This document shows, piece after piece, positions 23,784 through 31,782 of a stretch of DNA of 38,688 bases. The DNA is from Candidatus Thermoplasmatota archaeon (GTDB lineage Archaea > Thermoplasmatota > SW-10-69-26 > JACQPN01 > JAJPHT01). The notes beneath the pieces are model-generated. The model was not told the origin of the DNA, made no database searches, and worked only from the letters and a program-made list of their open reading frames with translations. How positions within the stretch are numbered: position 1 is the first letter of the stretch; each line of letters starts with the position of its first letter. A program made the position numbers and the translations under genes. Location of the stretch: assembly GCA_035540375.1 (NCBI GenBank), contig DATLGO010000021.1, positions 1-38,688 of the forward strand, in the 5' to 3' direction.

Positions 23784-25072
23784 ACTACGACCAGGCGATG
23801 GCGCTCCTCGCGCGCCACGAGCCCTTCGGGATGCGGATGCGCCTCGACGTCATGGAGGCGCTCCTTGCCCGATTCGGGAACTTCCACCACGCGATGAAGG
23901 TCGTCCACGTCGGGGGCACGAACGGCAAGGGAAGCGTGACCGCGATGGTCGCCGAGGCGTTGCGACGCGCGGGCCACCGCACGGGACGGTACATCTCTCC
24001 GCACCTCGCGGTCTTCGAGGAGCGCATCGTCGTCGAAGGCCGCATGATCGCCCGCGACGATGTCGCGCGGGGCGTCGCCGAGATCGAGCCCGCGCTAGAA
24101 GCCGTTGCCCGCGAGGTCGCGCCTCCCACGTATTTCGAGGCCGTGACGCTCCTCGCGCTCCGCCACTTCGCGCGCAAGCGCGTAGACGTCGCGGTGATCG
24201 AGGTCGGCCTCGGCGGGCGTCTCGACGCGACGAACGTTTTCCCGAAGCCGCTCGCGACCATCGTCACGAACGTGGACCTCGAGCACACGAAGGTCCTCGG
24301 CAAGGACGTCGCGTCGATCGCGCGCGAGAAGGTCGCGATCGCGCGAAAGGGCGTCCCGTTCGCGACCGCCTCGAAGGGCGAGGCCCTCGACGCGATCCTT
24401 GCGGGCGCGAGCGAACGCGGAGCCGCGCCGATCACGGTCGTGGGGCGCGACGTCGTCGTCGAGCCGGTGAACGAGGACGCGGCGGGCCAGACGTTCCGCT
24501 TGCGGGGAACGCGGCGCGATCACGGCATCCTCCGCACGAGCCTCGCGGGCGCGCACCAGATCGAGAACGCCGCCCTCGCGGTCGTCGCGCTCGACGCGGT
24601 GGACGCGGTCGGAATCGCGGTTCCGCTGCGGGCGGTCGCGGAAGGTCTCGCGACGACGCGCTGGCCGGGTCGACTCGAGCGCATCGAGGGCCCGCCCGCG
24701 CTCCTTCTCGACGGCGCCCACAATCCGGCGGGCATGGAGGCCCTCGCGCGCCACCTGGAGACCCGCGGCATCGCGCCCGTGCTGCTCTTCGGTTGCCTCG
24801 ACGACAAGGACTGGATGGCCATGATCCTCGAGATCGCGCCGCGCGTCAAGGCCGCCGTCATCACGCGCCCCCCCACGCCCCGCGCGCTCGCCCCGAACGA
24901 CGCGGCCCGCGCCTTCAGCCAGGCCGGCGTCGTCGCCACCATCGTCGAGGACCCGAGGCACGCGCTCGTCACGGCGATCGGCCAGGCCGGGGACGACGGC
25001 GTCGTGCTCGTCGCGGGGTCGCTCTATCTCGTCGGCGACGTCCTTCGCATTCTCGGGCGCGACACCGTTTGA
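23780..25072 (+). CDS. folC: Folylpolyglutamate / dihydrofolate synthase
   Basis: The 430-residue Mur-ligase-type enzyme joins glutamate to dihydropteroate or folates using ATP. Motifs in order are the P-loop VGGTNGKGSVT (44-54), YISPHL, the PTYFEAVTLLA helix, VGLGGRLDATN (142-152), TNVDLEHTKVLG (163-174) and LLDGAHNPAG. It begins at a GTG overlapping the purN stop by four bases. Whether it is mono- or bifunctional cannot be read from sequence. With folP next, the dihydrofolate synthase role is likely. Confidence 0.95.
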   Translation: MNYDQAMALLARHEPFGMRMRLDVMEALLARFGNFHHAMKVVHVGGTNGKGSVTAMVAEALRRAGHRTGRYISPHLAVFEERIVVEGRMIARDDVARGVAEIEPALEAVAREVAPPTYFEAVTLLALRHFARKRVDVAVIEVGLGGRLDATNVFPKPLATIVTNVDLEHTKVLGKDVASIAREKVAIARKGVPFATASKGEALDAILAGASERGAAPITVVGRDVVVEPVNEDAAGQTFRLRGTRRDHGILRTSLAGAHQIENAALAVVALDAVDAVGIAVPLRAVAEGLATTRWPGRLERIEGPPALLLDGAHNPAGMEALARHLETRGIAPVLLFGCLDDKDWMAMILEIAPRVKAAVITRPPTPRALAPNDAARAFSQAGVVATIVEDPRHALVTAIGQAGDDGVVLVAGSLYLVGDVLRILGRDTV

Positions 25073-25107
25073 GCGAACCTCTTTGACCCCGTCGCCCATC
25101 CGGGCGC

Positions 25108-25980
25108 GTGGAAAGGCTCTGGCGCTGCCGCGACCTCCGGCTCGAATGGGGCCGGCGCACGCTCGTCATGGGCATCGTCAACGTCACGCCGGACTCGTTC
25201 TCGGACGGCGGCGCGCACGCGACGGCCGAAGCCGCGCTCGCGCACGCGCGACGGCTTGCGCGCGACGGCGCGGACATCCTCGACGTCGGCGGCGAGTCGA
25301 CGCGGCCCGGCGCCGCGGACGTCTCCGCCGAGGACGAGAAGGCGCGCGTCGTCCCCGTCATCCGCGCCCTCGCCCGCGAGATGCCGGGACTCGCGCTCTC
25401 CGTGGACACGCGCAAGGCCGCTGTCGCGGAGGCCGCGCTCGAGGCGGGCGCGCACGTCGTGAACGACGTCACGGCCGGACGCCTCGACCCGCGCATCCTC
25501 GACGTCGCGGGCGCGGCGGGCGCGGGCGTCGTGCTCATGCACATGCCGACGACGTCGCCCGCGACCATGCAGGCCGCGGCCCGCTACGACGACGTCGTCG
25601 CGGAGGTTCGCGAGCACCTTCTCGACCGCGCGCTCGCCGCGACGGCCGCGGGCGTGAGGCGCGACGCGATCGCGGTGGATCCCGGCATCGGGTTCGGGAA
25701 GCTGCTCGAGCACAACCTCTCCCTCATCCGCGCGCTCCCCCATCTGACGTCGCTTGGTTTCCCCGTTCTTATGGGCGTCTCGCGAAAATCCTTCCTTGCG
25801 CGCCTCACCGAGCGGGGCGGCGAGACGCCCCCTCCCCTCGACCGCCGCGAAGCGACCGTCGCGGCCGAGACCGCGTGCATCCTCGGCGGCGCGGCCATCC
25901 TCCGCACGCACGACGTGAAGGCCGCGCGACGCGCCTCGGCCGTCGCCGACGCGCTCACGCCGCGGGAGGCGACGCCGTGA
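25108..25980 (+). CDS. folP: Dihydropteroate synthase
   Basis: The 290-residue TIM-barrel enzyme condenses 6-hydroxymethyl-7,8-dihydropterin pyrophosphate with p-aminobenzoate. Signatures are NVTPDSFSDGG (25-35), DVGGESTRPGA (59-69), LSVDTRK, DPGIGFGK (191-198) and GVSRKSF (223-229). The start is a GTG 35 bp after folC. Its stop overlaps folB by four bases. The enzyme is of bacterial type. Confidence 0.95.
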   Translation: MERLWRCRDLRLEWGRRTLVMGIVNVTPDSFSDGGAHATAEAALAHARRLARDGADILDVGGESTRPGAADVSAEDEKARVVPVIRALAREMPGLALSVDTRKAAVAEAALEAGAHVVNDVTAGRLDPRILDVAGAAGAGVVLMHMPTTSPATMQAAARYDDVVAEVREHLLDRALAATAAGVRRDAIAVDPGIGFGKLLEHNLSLIRALPHLTSLGFPVLMGVSRKSFLARLTERGGETPPPLDRREATVAAETACILGGAAILRTHDVKAARRASAVADALTPREATP

Positions 25981-26336
25981 CGGACCGCGTCGCTCTGCGG
26001 GGCGTCGAGCTCGCGGTCCGGGTCGGCGCGACGTCCGACGAGCGCGACGTCCCCCAGGTGCTCGTCGTCGACGTCGAATGCCTCGCCGACCTGCGGGCGG
26101 CCGGAGCGAGCGACCGGCTCGAGGACGCCGTCGACTACGCGGCCGTCCACGCGGCAATCGTCGCGGCGGTCCGCGATCGGCGGTTCAACCTCATCGAAGC
26201 CGTCGCCGAGGCCATCGCCCGGGCCGCCCTCGGCTTCTCGGCCGAGGTCAAGGTGCGAGTCGCGAAGCGCGCGCCGCCGATCCCCGGGGGCCGTGTCGCC
26301 CTCGCCGAGGTCGTCATCGAGCGGCGAAGGGCGTGA
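25977..26336 (+). CDS. folB: Dihydroneopterin aldolase family protein
   Basis: The 119-residue protein has the tunnelling-fold layout: VALRGVELAVRVGATSDERDVPQVLVVDVEC, a central DAVDYAAVHAAI segment and FNLIEAVAEAIARAAL containing the conserved catalytic-type Glu, then VKVRVAKRAPPIPG. This matches bacterial FolB, which cleaves dihydroneopterin to hydroxymethyl-dihydropterin. Most archaea use the unrelated MptD. The GTG start overlaps the folP stop (GTGA). It is the last gene of the purN-folC-folP-folB operon. Confidence 0.88.
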   Translation: MTDRVALRGVELAVRVGATSDERDVPQVLVVDVECLADLRAAGASDRLEDAVDYAAVHAAIVAAVRDRRFNLIEAVAEAIARAALGFSAEVKVRVAKRAPPIPGGRVALAEVVIERRRA

Positions 26337-26342
26337 CAAAAG

Positions 26343-26350
26343 CCATAAGA
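26343..26350 (+). promoter_or_regulatory. TATA box of the lipoprotein gene at 26374
   Basis: CCATAAGA is centred 27 bp before the ATG at 26374, giving a leaderless transcript that starts right after the folate operon. Confidence 0.5.
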
Positions 26351-26373
26351 GGGCCGAGACGGGTTCGGCGCCC

Positions 26374-26826
26374 ATGCGTCGGGGAAGGATCACCTGGCTC
26401 CTCCTCGTCGCGACGGTCGCCCCCCTCGCCGGATGCGCCGAGGCGCCCGTCACGAACCCGAACCTGCACGCGCCGAAGCTGGTCCTGGACCGCACCGTGG
26501 ACAACATGACGGAACTCTACATCCACAGCGCGTTCGGGGAACGCGCCTACGACCAGATCACGATCGCGCTCGACAATGAGACGCTCGGCCAGCGCTCCTT
26601 CGGCTACAGCCTCGACCTCACGACGCCCGCGACGCGGTTCTTCCTCACGGCGACGGTGCGTTCGGGAGAGTCGCGGTTCGCGTGGAACGGGATGGTGGAC
26701 CTCGACGTGGACCGGGACCGCGTCTCGATCGCGCCATGGCTCGAGAAGAAGAACGTGACCGAGGAGCCGCGCACGTTCGCGCTGCCCTTCGAGATGATCC
26801 TCGACAAGGCGAGGGTGACGTCGTGA
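26374..26826 (+). CDS. Small lipoprotein of unknown function
   Basis: The 150-residue product has a lipobox (VAPLAGC, Cys21). The mature part (AEAPVTNPNLHAPKLVLDRTVDNMTELYIHSAF) is beta-rich with no further cysteines, probably a single Ig-like domain facing outward. Function unknown. The next gene overlaps by four bases, so the lipoprotein and a two-helix membrane protein are made together. Confidence 0.75.
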   Translation: MRRGRITWLLLVATVAPLAGCAEAPVTNPNLHAPKLVLDRTVDNMTELYIHSAFGERAYDQITIALDNETLGQRSFGYSLDLTTPATRFFLTATVRSGESRFAWNGMVDLDVDRDRVSIAPWLEKKNVTEEPRTFALPFEMILDKARVTS

Positions 26827-27146
26827 GGGTCCCGAAGACGTACATCGCGATCCTCACGGTCCTCGGCCTGCTCGCGGGCCTCACGCTCCTTGTCTATCTG
26901 GGCGTTCCGCCTTTCGATTCGACGGGCGTTTTCGTCCTCGCGAACCTCGTGGGCGCCATCATCCTCATCGTGTTCGGCGTCATCGGGGGCGCGTTCGTCG
27001 GGATGCTGCTTGCGCACCGCGTGCTCTCGAACACCGAGTTCACGCCGTTCGAGCGGACGATGCTCTCGGGTCTCGACGAGATGCGGGAGCGGCTCGCGGC
27101 GATCGAGCGTCGCCTCGACCTCGAGGAGACGAAGCGCCTGCGCTGA
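26823..27146 (+). CDS. Two-helix membrane protein with cytosolic coiled coil
   Basis: The 107-residue product has transmembrane segments at about 7-25 (YIAILTVLGLLAGLTLLVY) and 38-64 (LANLVGAIILIVFGVIGGAFVGMLL), then a charged helix (GLDEMRERLAAIERRLDLEETKRLR) likely to form a coiled coil. The GTG start overlaps the lipoprotein stop (GTGA). Function unknown. Confidence 0.75.
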   Translation: MRVPKTYIAILTVLGLLAGLTLLVYLGVPPFDSTGVFVLANLVGAIILIVFGVIGGAFVGMLLAHRVLSNTEFTPFERTMLSGLDEMRERLAAIERRLDLEETKRLR

Positions 27147-27356
27147 TCAGGCGGACGGGCGGGGCCGGGCCGGCCGGGCCGCGCGGGGCATCAGCTCGGC
27201 GAGCGCGAAAAGGCTCGAAGCGAAACCCAGGAGGAGCAGATCGCGCGCGGCGAGGCCCCCGGCGACAAGGGCGCCGAGGAGGATGCGCTGTCGCGCGAGC
27301 GACGAGAGCGACGCCCAGCGGGCCGATGCGCGACGGAGAATTCTCACAAGGAACAT
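27147..27356 (-). CDS. Small basic membrane-associated protein
   Basis: The 69-residue product reads MFLVRILRRASARWASLSSLARQ, then hydrophobic ILLGALVAGGLAARDLLLLGFASSLFAL and a basic tail (PRAARPARPRPSA). Its stop abuts the stop of the convergent gene with no gap. CTTAAAG at 27372-27378 may be its TATA box, but it lies only about 19 bp before the ATG, so the exact start is uncertain. No family recognised. Confidence 0.5.
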   Translation of the reverse strand: MFLVRILRRASARWASLSSLARQRILLGALVAGGLAARDLLLLGFASSLFALAELMPRAARPARPRPSA

Positions 27357-27394
27357 TGGGCGCTCGGCGGACTTAAAGGCGTCGCCGAGGACCG

Positions 27395-28675
27395 TCAGGC
27401 TTGGGCGAGGACCCGGGCGGTCGCAGCCTCGGCCTCGGCGGCGAGACCGTCGGGCGTCAGGGTCCGCCAACCCGTCCCCGTGACGACGAGCCCCGGCATC
27501 CGGGCCTCCGCGGCCCGCGCGGCCGCAAGGAGCGCGCCGTGGCCGATCTCGATCTGCGGAACCGGCGGCGGCCTCACGACGCGCGAGAAGCGGGGCTCTC
27601 CCGCGACGAGGCCGAGCGAGGCGAGGTCGCGGTGCACCTCGTCGCGAAGCGTCGCGTCATCGAGGCGCGCGCGACCCGGATGGCGCACGCCTCCGACGAA
27701 CGCGCGGACGAGGACCCGCGACGCGGGGGCCCGGCCGGGAAGGAGATGCGAGTCGAACGTGGCGCCGAGCGCGAACCGTCCCTCGGAAGGGGACGCGACG
27801 TAGCCATGGCCCTGGACCCGTCGCGCATCGCCGGCGTCGTAGCCGAGCGCCACCACCGCGATCGAGGCCTCGCGCGGCGGCGTCCACGCGGCGCCGAGCA
27901 CGGCGGCGGCGCGCCCGGGCGGGATCGCGAGCACCACGCCGTCCGCTTTCCGCGTGGACTTCGTCGTCGCGATCGAGAAGACCTCCTGCTTTTTCTCGAG
28001 GGCGAGAACCTCCTCGCCGAGCGAGACCCGCGTGATGGCCGCGAGCGCCTCGACGAGCGAGCCGAGGCCGCGCTCGAGCGAGACGAACCGCGCTTCCCTC
28101 CTGAGCGACGCGAAATAGGCGAGCGGATCCCCGCCGCGACGGCCGAGATCCCTGAGCGGGGGGAAGGCGTGGTCGACCGAGAGGCGCTCGGCGTCGCCCG
28201 CGAAGAGGGCGACCGCGGCCGCATCCGCGATCGGCGCCACCGCTTCCCCGAACGTGCGCGTCGCCCAGGCCCTCAGGGATTCCTCGCCTCCGGACCAGCG
28301 CGCAGCCTTCGCGGCGCGGATCGCGCGGGCCTTCGCGGCAAGCGGCAGGATCGGCGAGGCCAGGAGCCCCGCGGGCGTCGAGGGGACGGCGAGCAACGTG
28401 CCACGCCGCGCAAGCATGAATGCGAGCCCGTCCCGGACCTCGCGCCGCTCGCGCGCGAGGCCCGCGGATTCGACGAGCCGCGCGATGGCGGGTCGGTCGA
28501 GGTAGGCGTGCGGCCCCGATTCGACGAGATAGCCGCGGTCGCGCGCCGTCGCGATCGCGCCGCCCGCGCGCGCGGCCGCCTCGACGACCTCGACGTCGAG
28601 ACCGGCCTCCGCAAGACCCTGCGCGACGGCGAGACCCGTGAGACCCGCTCCGACCACGACGATGCGCCGCGTCAC
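27395..28675 (-). CDS. Protoporphyrinogen/coproporphyrinogen oxidase-like FAD protein
   Basis: The 426-residue protein starts with the FAD dinucleotide-binding motif VVGAGLTGLAVAQGL (8-22), E32 at the ribose position and the GGAIATARDRGYLVESGPHAYL segment typical of HemY/HemG-like oxidases. The C-terminus has LVVTGTGWRTLTPDGLA. It probably oxidises protoporphyrinogen or coproporphyrinogen in haem synthesis; other amine-oxidase-fold desaturases cannot be excluded, and no haem genes are adjacent. The GTG start is two bases beyond the 3' end of tRNA-Thr, so the mRNA is expected to arise by tRNA 3' processing. Confidence 0.8.
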   Translation of the reverse strand: MTRRIVVVGAGLTGLAVAQGLAEAGLDVEVVEAAARAGGAIATARDRGYLVESGPHAYLDRPAIARLVESAGLARERREVRDGLAFMLARRGTLLAVPSTPAGLLASPILPLAAKARAIRAAKAARWSGGEESLRAWATRTFGEAVAPIADAAAVALFAGDAERLSVDHAFPPLRDLGRRGGDPLAYFASLRREARFVSLERGLGSLVEALAAITRVSLGEEVLALEKKQEVFSIATTKSTRKADGVVLAIPPGRAAAVLGAAWTPPREASIAVVALGYDAGDARRVQGHGYVASPSEGRFALGATFDSHLLPGRAPASRVLVRAFVGGVRHPGRARLDDATLRDEVHRDLASLGLVAGEPRFSRVVRPPPVPQIEIGHGALLAAARAAEARMPGLVVTGTGWRTLTPDGLAAEAEAATARVLAQA

Positions 28676-28677
28676 GA

Positions 28678-28750
28678 AGCCACCTGGGGGAATCGAACCC
28701 CCGACCTTCTGATTACAAGTCAGACGCTCTACCGTCTGAGCTAAGGTGGC
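28678..28750 (-). tRNA. tRNA-Thr (anticodon TGT)
   Basis: A complete 73-nt cloverleaf with canonical numbering and no intron. The acceptor stem GCCACCT pairs with AGGTGGC, the anticodon stem TCTGA pairs with TCAGA around loop CTTGTAA (anticodon TGT at 28717-28715), and the T arm is CGGGGG-TTCGATT-CCCCC. The discriminator is U, as expected for archaeal tRNA-Thr. CCA is not encoded. The next gene begins two bases after the mature 3' end. Confidence 0.97.
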
Positions 28751-28776
28751 AGGGCGCGCGGGGATTCCCGTTCCGC

Positions 28777-28785
28777 CCTATAGGC
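28777..28785 (-). promoter_or_regulatory. TATA box upstream of tRNA-Thr
   Basis: CCTATAGGG on the reverse strand is centred about 30 bp before the tRNA 5' end and would drive transcription of tRNA-Thr and the following FAD-protein gene. It lies in the 46-bp gap before the DUF131 stop. Confidence 0.5.
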
Positions 28786-28796
28786 TATGCGACCCG

Positions 28797-29243
28797 TCAC
28801 GCCCGCGGAAGGGCCCAGAGGACGAGGGCGACCGCGACGACGAGCGCGAGGGTCGCAAGGACCAGGCGCAGGAGCAGGCGGGGGTCGTTGCCGAAGACGA
28901 TGGGGATCGGCCCCAGGAGCACCACGCCCCCGCCCTTCGTCCCCCGCGCCTCGCGGGGCGATTCCCCTGGGCGGAGGTCCGTGGGCGGCGCGCGGTCCTC
29001 CGGGGCGGGGGAAGCCGCCACGCGCGAGAAGGCGAAGGCGACGAAGGCCGCCATGAGGAGCAGCATCCCGGCGAAGGCCCACGGCCCCTCGCCGTGGACG
29101 ACGGGGACGACGAGGAGAAGCGTCACGCGGACGTCGCCGTCGAGGACGCCCTTCGCGAGGGCGGCGAAACCCGCGAGGGCGAGCGCGAGCGCGACGAGGC
29201 TCGAACGGCGCACGCGCCGCGATGGGCGCCGGACGCGCATCAT
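28797..29243 (-). CDS. DUF131-family archaeal membrane protein
   Basis: The 148-residue product has hydrophobic helices near 16-33, 53-75 and at the C-terminus (LLLRLVLATLALVVAVALVLW). The hallmark GGGVVLLGPIPIVFGNDPR precedes the last helix and identifies the DUF131 (TIGR00304) family, known from archaea. Function unknown. Two adjacent ATG codons (29243 and 29240) are possible starts. It is divergent from the CoaD fusion gene, with about 50 bp between. Confidence 0.85.
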   Translation of the reverse strand: MMRVRRPSRRVRRSSLVALALALAGFAALAKGVLDGDVRVTLLLVVPVVHGEGPWAFAGMLLLMAAFVAFAFSRVAASPAPEDRAPPTDLRPGESPREARGTKGGGVVLLGPIPIVFGNDPRLLLRLVLATLALVVAVALVLWALPRA

Positions 29244-29292
29244 CCTTTCCCTTGTCCGAAAGCCTTTGAGGCGCGACCGCGTTCGCCCGGGC

Positions 29293-30285
29293 GTGACGCG
29301 CGTCTGCATGGGCGGCACCTTCGACGTCCTCCACCGTGGGCACCGCGCGCTCCTCGAGACGGCCTTCGCCGCGGGCGACGAGGGCGTTTTCATCGGCGTC
29401 ACGAGCGATGCCATGGCGCAGGCCTCGCGGTCGCGCAAGGTGCGGCCCCATGCGGAGCGGAAGGCCGCGCTCGAACGTTGGCTCGACGCGATGGGGTGGC
29501 TCCCCCGCGCGGAGGTCGCCGAGATCACCGACCCCGTCGGTCGCGCCCTCGAGCCGGCGTTCGACGCGATCGTCGCGACGCGCGAGACCGCGCGGACCGC
29601 CGAGGCGATCAACGCTTCGCGCGCCGGGCTCGGCCTCGCCCCGCTCGAGATCCTCATCGCGCCGTGGATCCTTGCCGACGACGGACGGCCCGTGAGCGCG
29701 ACGCGCGTGCGCGCGGGCGAGGTGGACGTCGAGGGGCGGCTCCAGCGTCCCGCGCGCGTCGCGGTGGGCTCGGAGAACCCCGTGAAGGTCGCCGCGACGG
29801 CGGAGGCGTGGAAGCGCGCCTTCGGCGGCGGCGACGTGCGCGGCGTCGCCGTGAAGACCGACGTCCCCGAGCAGCCGTTCAACGACGAGACGTGGCGCGG
29901 CGCGGAGTCGCGGGCGCGCGCGGCGCTCGAAGCGGCCGGCGACTTCGATTTCGGCGTCGGCATCGAGGCGGGCCTCGTGTGGGACCACGTGCTGAACGCG
30001 TGGCTCGACGTGCAGGCGTGCGTCGTCGTCGACCGAGCGGGTCGCGCAACGCGCGGACACGGGCCGGGCTTCGAGCATCCGCCGTTCGTCCTCGAGCGCG
30101 CGCTCCGCCACGGCGAGAGCGTGGGCGACGCGCTCGGGCGCCTTGCGGACCGGGCGACGCTCGGGCGCGAGGAGGGCGCGGTGGGGTTCCTGAGCCGCGG
30201 CGCGCTCGACCGGACGGAGCTCACGACCGCCGCGGTCCTCGCAGCGCTCCTGCCCCGGCTCCGGCCGGAGCTCTACGGACTCTGA
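29293..30285 (+). CDS. Phosphopantetheine adenylyltransferase fused to an inosine/xanthosine triphosphatase domain
   Basis: The 330-residue protein has two domains. Residues 1-150 are an archaeal-type CoaD nucleotidyltransferase (MGGTFDVLHRGH with HxGH 14-17, and VSATRVR at 134-140), which makes dephospho-CoA. From residue 155 on it is a YjjX/DUF84-like NTPase (VAVGSENPVKVAATAEAWKRAF, DVPEQPFNDET, FGVGIEAGL), a house-cleaning enzyme for deaminated purine nucleotides. The same fusion is known in Thermoplasma relatives and supports the taxonomic placement. The start is GTG 29293, directly before the first strand. Confidence 0.88.
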   Translation: MTRVCMGGTFDVLHRGHRALLETAFAAGDEGVFIGVTSDAMAQASRSRKVRPHAERKAALERWLDAMGWLPRAEVAEITDPVGRALEPAFDAIVATRETARTAEAINASRAGLGLAPLEILIAPWILADDGRPVSATRVRAGEVDVEGRLQRPARVAVGSENPVKVAATAEAWKRAFGGGDVRGVAVKTDVPEQPFNDETWRGAESRARAALEAAGDFDFGVGIEAGLVWDHVLNAWLDVQACVVVDRAGRATRGHGPGFEHPPFVLERALRHGESVGDALGRLADRATLGREEGAVGFLSRGALDRTELTTAAVLAALLPRLRPELYGL

Positions 30286-30399
30286 CGGAATTCGCAGGGG
30301 GTCGCGGAAATCCGCAAGCGACTCGAACAGGTCCAGTCGACGGAACTTCGAAGTTACGAAATCCAAAGCTTCATTCTCGCGCCGAAGCTCCTGGGAACC

Positions 30400-31734
30400 A
30401 TGCGCCGTCCGCTCATCAAGACCCCGCCCCCGGGCCCCGCCGCGAAAGCGATCGTGGCGCGCGACACCGCCGCCCTCATGACCACGACGAAGACGGCGCC
30501 CGTGGTCGCGGAGCGGGCGGAGGGCGTGTGGATCGAGGACGTGGACGGCAACCGCTTCCTCGACTTCACCTCGGGCGTCGGCGTCGTGAACACGGGCTAC
30601 GCGAACCCGCGGGTCGTCGAGGCGATCCAGCGCCAGGCGGCGAAGCTCATCCACTACGCGGGCACCGACTACTACTACCGCGAGCAGGTCGAGCTCGCCG
30701 AGCGCCTCGCGAAGGTCACCCCCGGCGCGTTCGCGAAGAAGGTCTTCTTCTCGAACTCGGGCACCGAGAGCAACGAGGCCGCGATCAAGATCGCGCGTTA
30801 CCACAAGCGCCGACCGCAGTTCATCGCGTTCGTGGGCGCTTTCCACGGCCGCTCGATGGGATCGCTCTCGCTCACGGCCTCGAAGATCGTCCACAAGCAG
30901 CGATTCTTCCCGACGATGCCGGGCGTCACGCACGTTCCGTACGCGAACCCCTACCGCAACCCGTGGGGCATCGACGGGTACGCCGACGGCGCGGAGCTCG
31001 TGAACCGCGTGATCGACCACGTCGAGAACCTCTTCTCCACGATGCTTCCGGCGGAGGAGATCGCCGCGCTCTTCGTCGAACCCGTGCAGGGCGAGGGCGG
31101 CTACGTCGTGCCGCCCAAGCAGTTCCTGCCCGCGCTCCGCAAGCTCTGCGACGCGCACGGCATCCTTCTCGCAGCGGACGAGGTCCAATCGGGCTTCGGT
31201 CGCACGGGCAAGATGTTCGCGCAGGACCATTTCGGCGTCGCGAGCGACCTCCTCTCGCTCGCGAAGGGCATCGCGAGCGGCGTCCCCATGGGGGCACAGG
31301 TCGCCCGGGCGGATCTCGACTTCGACGTCTCCGGCGCGCATTCGAACACGTTCGGCGGCAACGCGCTCGCCGCGGCGGCCGCGCTCGCGACGCTCGACTG
31401 CCTCGAAAAGGACGGCCTCGTCGAGAACGCCGCGAAGCAGGGCAAGCGCCTGCGCGAAGGTCTCGACGCGCTCAAGGCGAAGCACGACGCGATCGGCGAC
31501 GTGCGCGGCCTCGGCCTCATGCTCGCGACCGACTTCGTGAAGGACCGCGCCTCGCGCGAGCCCGACGCGAAGCTCCGCGACCGTGTCGCGGACGAAGCGT
31601 TCAGGCGCGGCCTCGTGCTCCTGCCGTGCGGCAAGTCGTCCCTGAGGTACATCCCGCCGCTCGTGGTGTCCGCGGAGGAGATCGACGCTGGGCTCGAGGT
31701 TCTCCGAGAGGCGATCACCGCAGCCTTGAAGTGA
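30400..31734 (+). CDS. Class III PLP aminotransferase/racemase (archaeal ornithine-GABA type)
   Basis: The 444-residue PLP enzyme has GTDYYYREQVELAERL, FFSNSGTESNEAAIKIAR (PLP phosphate loop), AFHGRSMGSLSLTASK, D260 in AADEVQSGFGRTG (pyridine nitrogen) and K289 in LLSLAKGIASGVPMGA (Schiff base). The text closely follows the Pyrococcus family that contains ornithine aminotransferase and amino-acid racemases. Ornithine, GABA, or racemisation of hydrophobic or small amino acids are all possible; the substrate cannot be set from motifs. It stands alone between the CoaD fusion (114 bp away) and the Kelch protein. Confidence 0.88.
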   Translation: MRRPLIKTPPPGPAAKAIVARDTAALMTTTKTAPVVAERAEGVWIEDVDGNRFLDFTSGVGVVNTGYANPRVVEAIQRQAAKLIHYAGTDYYYREQVELAERLAKVTPGAFAKKVFFSNSGTESNEAAIKIARYHKRRPQFIAFVGAFHGRSMGSLSLTASKIVHKQRFFPTMPGVTHVPYANPYRNPWGIDGYADGAELVNRVIDHVENLFSTMLPAEEIAALFVEPVQGEGGYVVPPKQFLPALRKLCDAHGILLAADEVQSGFGRTGKMFAQDHFGVASDLLSLAKGIASGVPMGAQVARADLDFDVSGAHSNTFGGNALAAAAALATLDCLEKDGLVENAAKQGKRLREGLDALKAKHDAIGDVRGLGLMLATDFVKDRASREPDAKLRDRVADEAFRRGLVLLPCGKSSLRYIPPLVVSAEEIDAGLEVLREAITAALK

Positions 31735-31752
31735 CGGGCAGGCTCCGAAGCC

Positions 31753-31760
31753 TTATATAT
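31753..31760 (+). promoter_or_regulatory. Strong TATA box of the Kelch surface-protein gene
   Basis: TTATATAT is the clearest TATA box in the window. Its centre is 27 bp before ATG 31783, so the transcript is leaderless. The in-frame ATG at 31759 overlaps the TATA box and cannot be the start. Confidence 0.75.
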
Positions 31761-31782
31761 GGCGGGCTTGAGTCATCGAGCC

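Noticed and set aside
28741-31485. 914-residue reverse-strand open frame
   Set aside because: It is antisense to the CoaD fusion and aminotransferase genes, has Arg/Glu-rich low-complexity composition and no domain.
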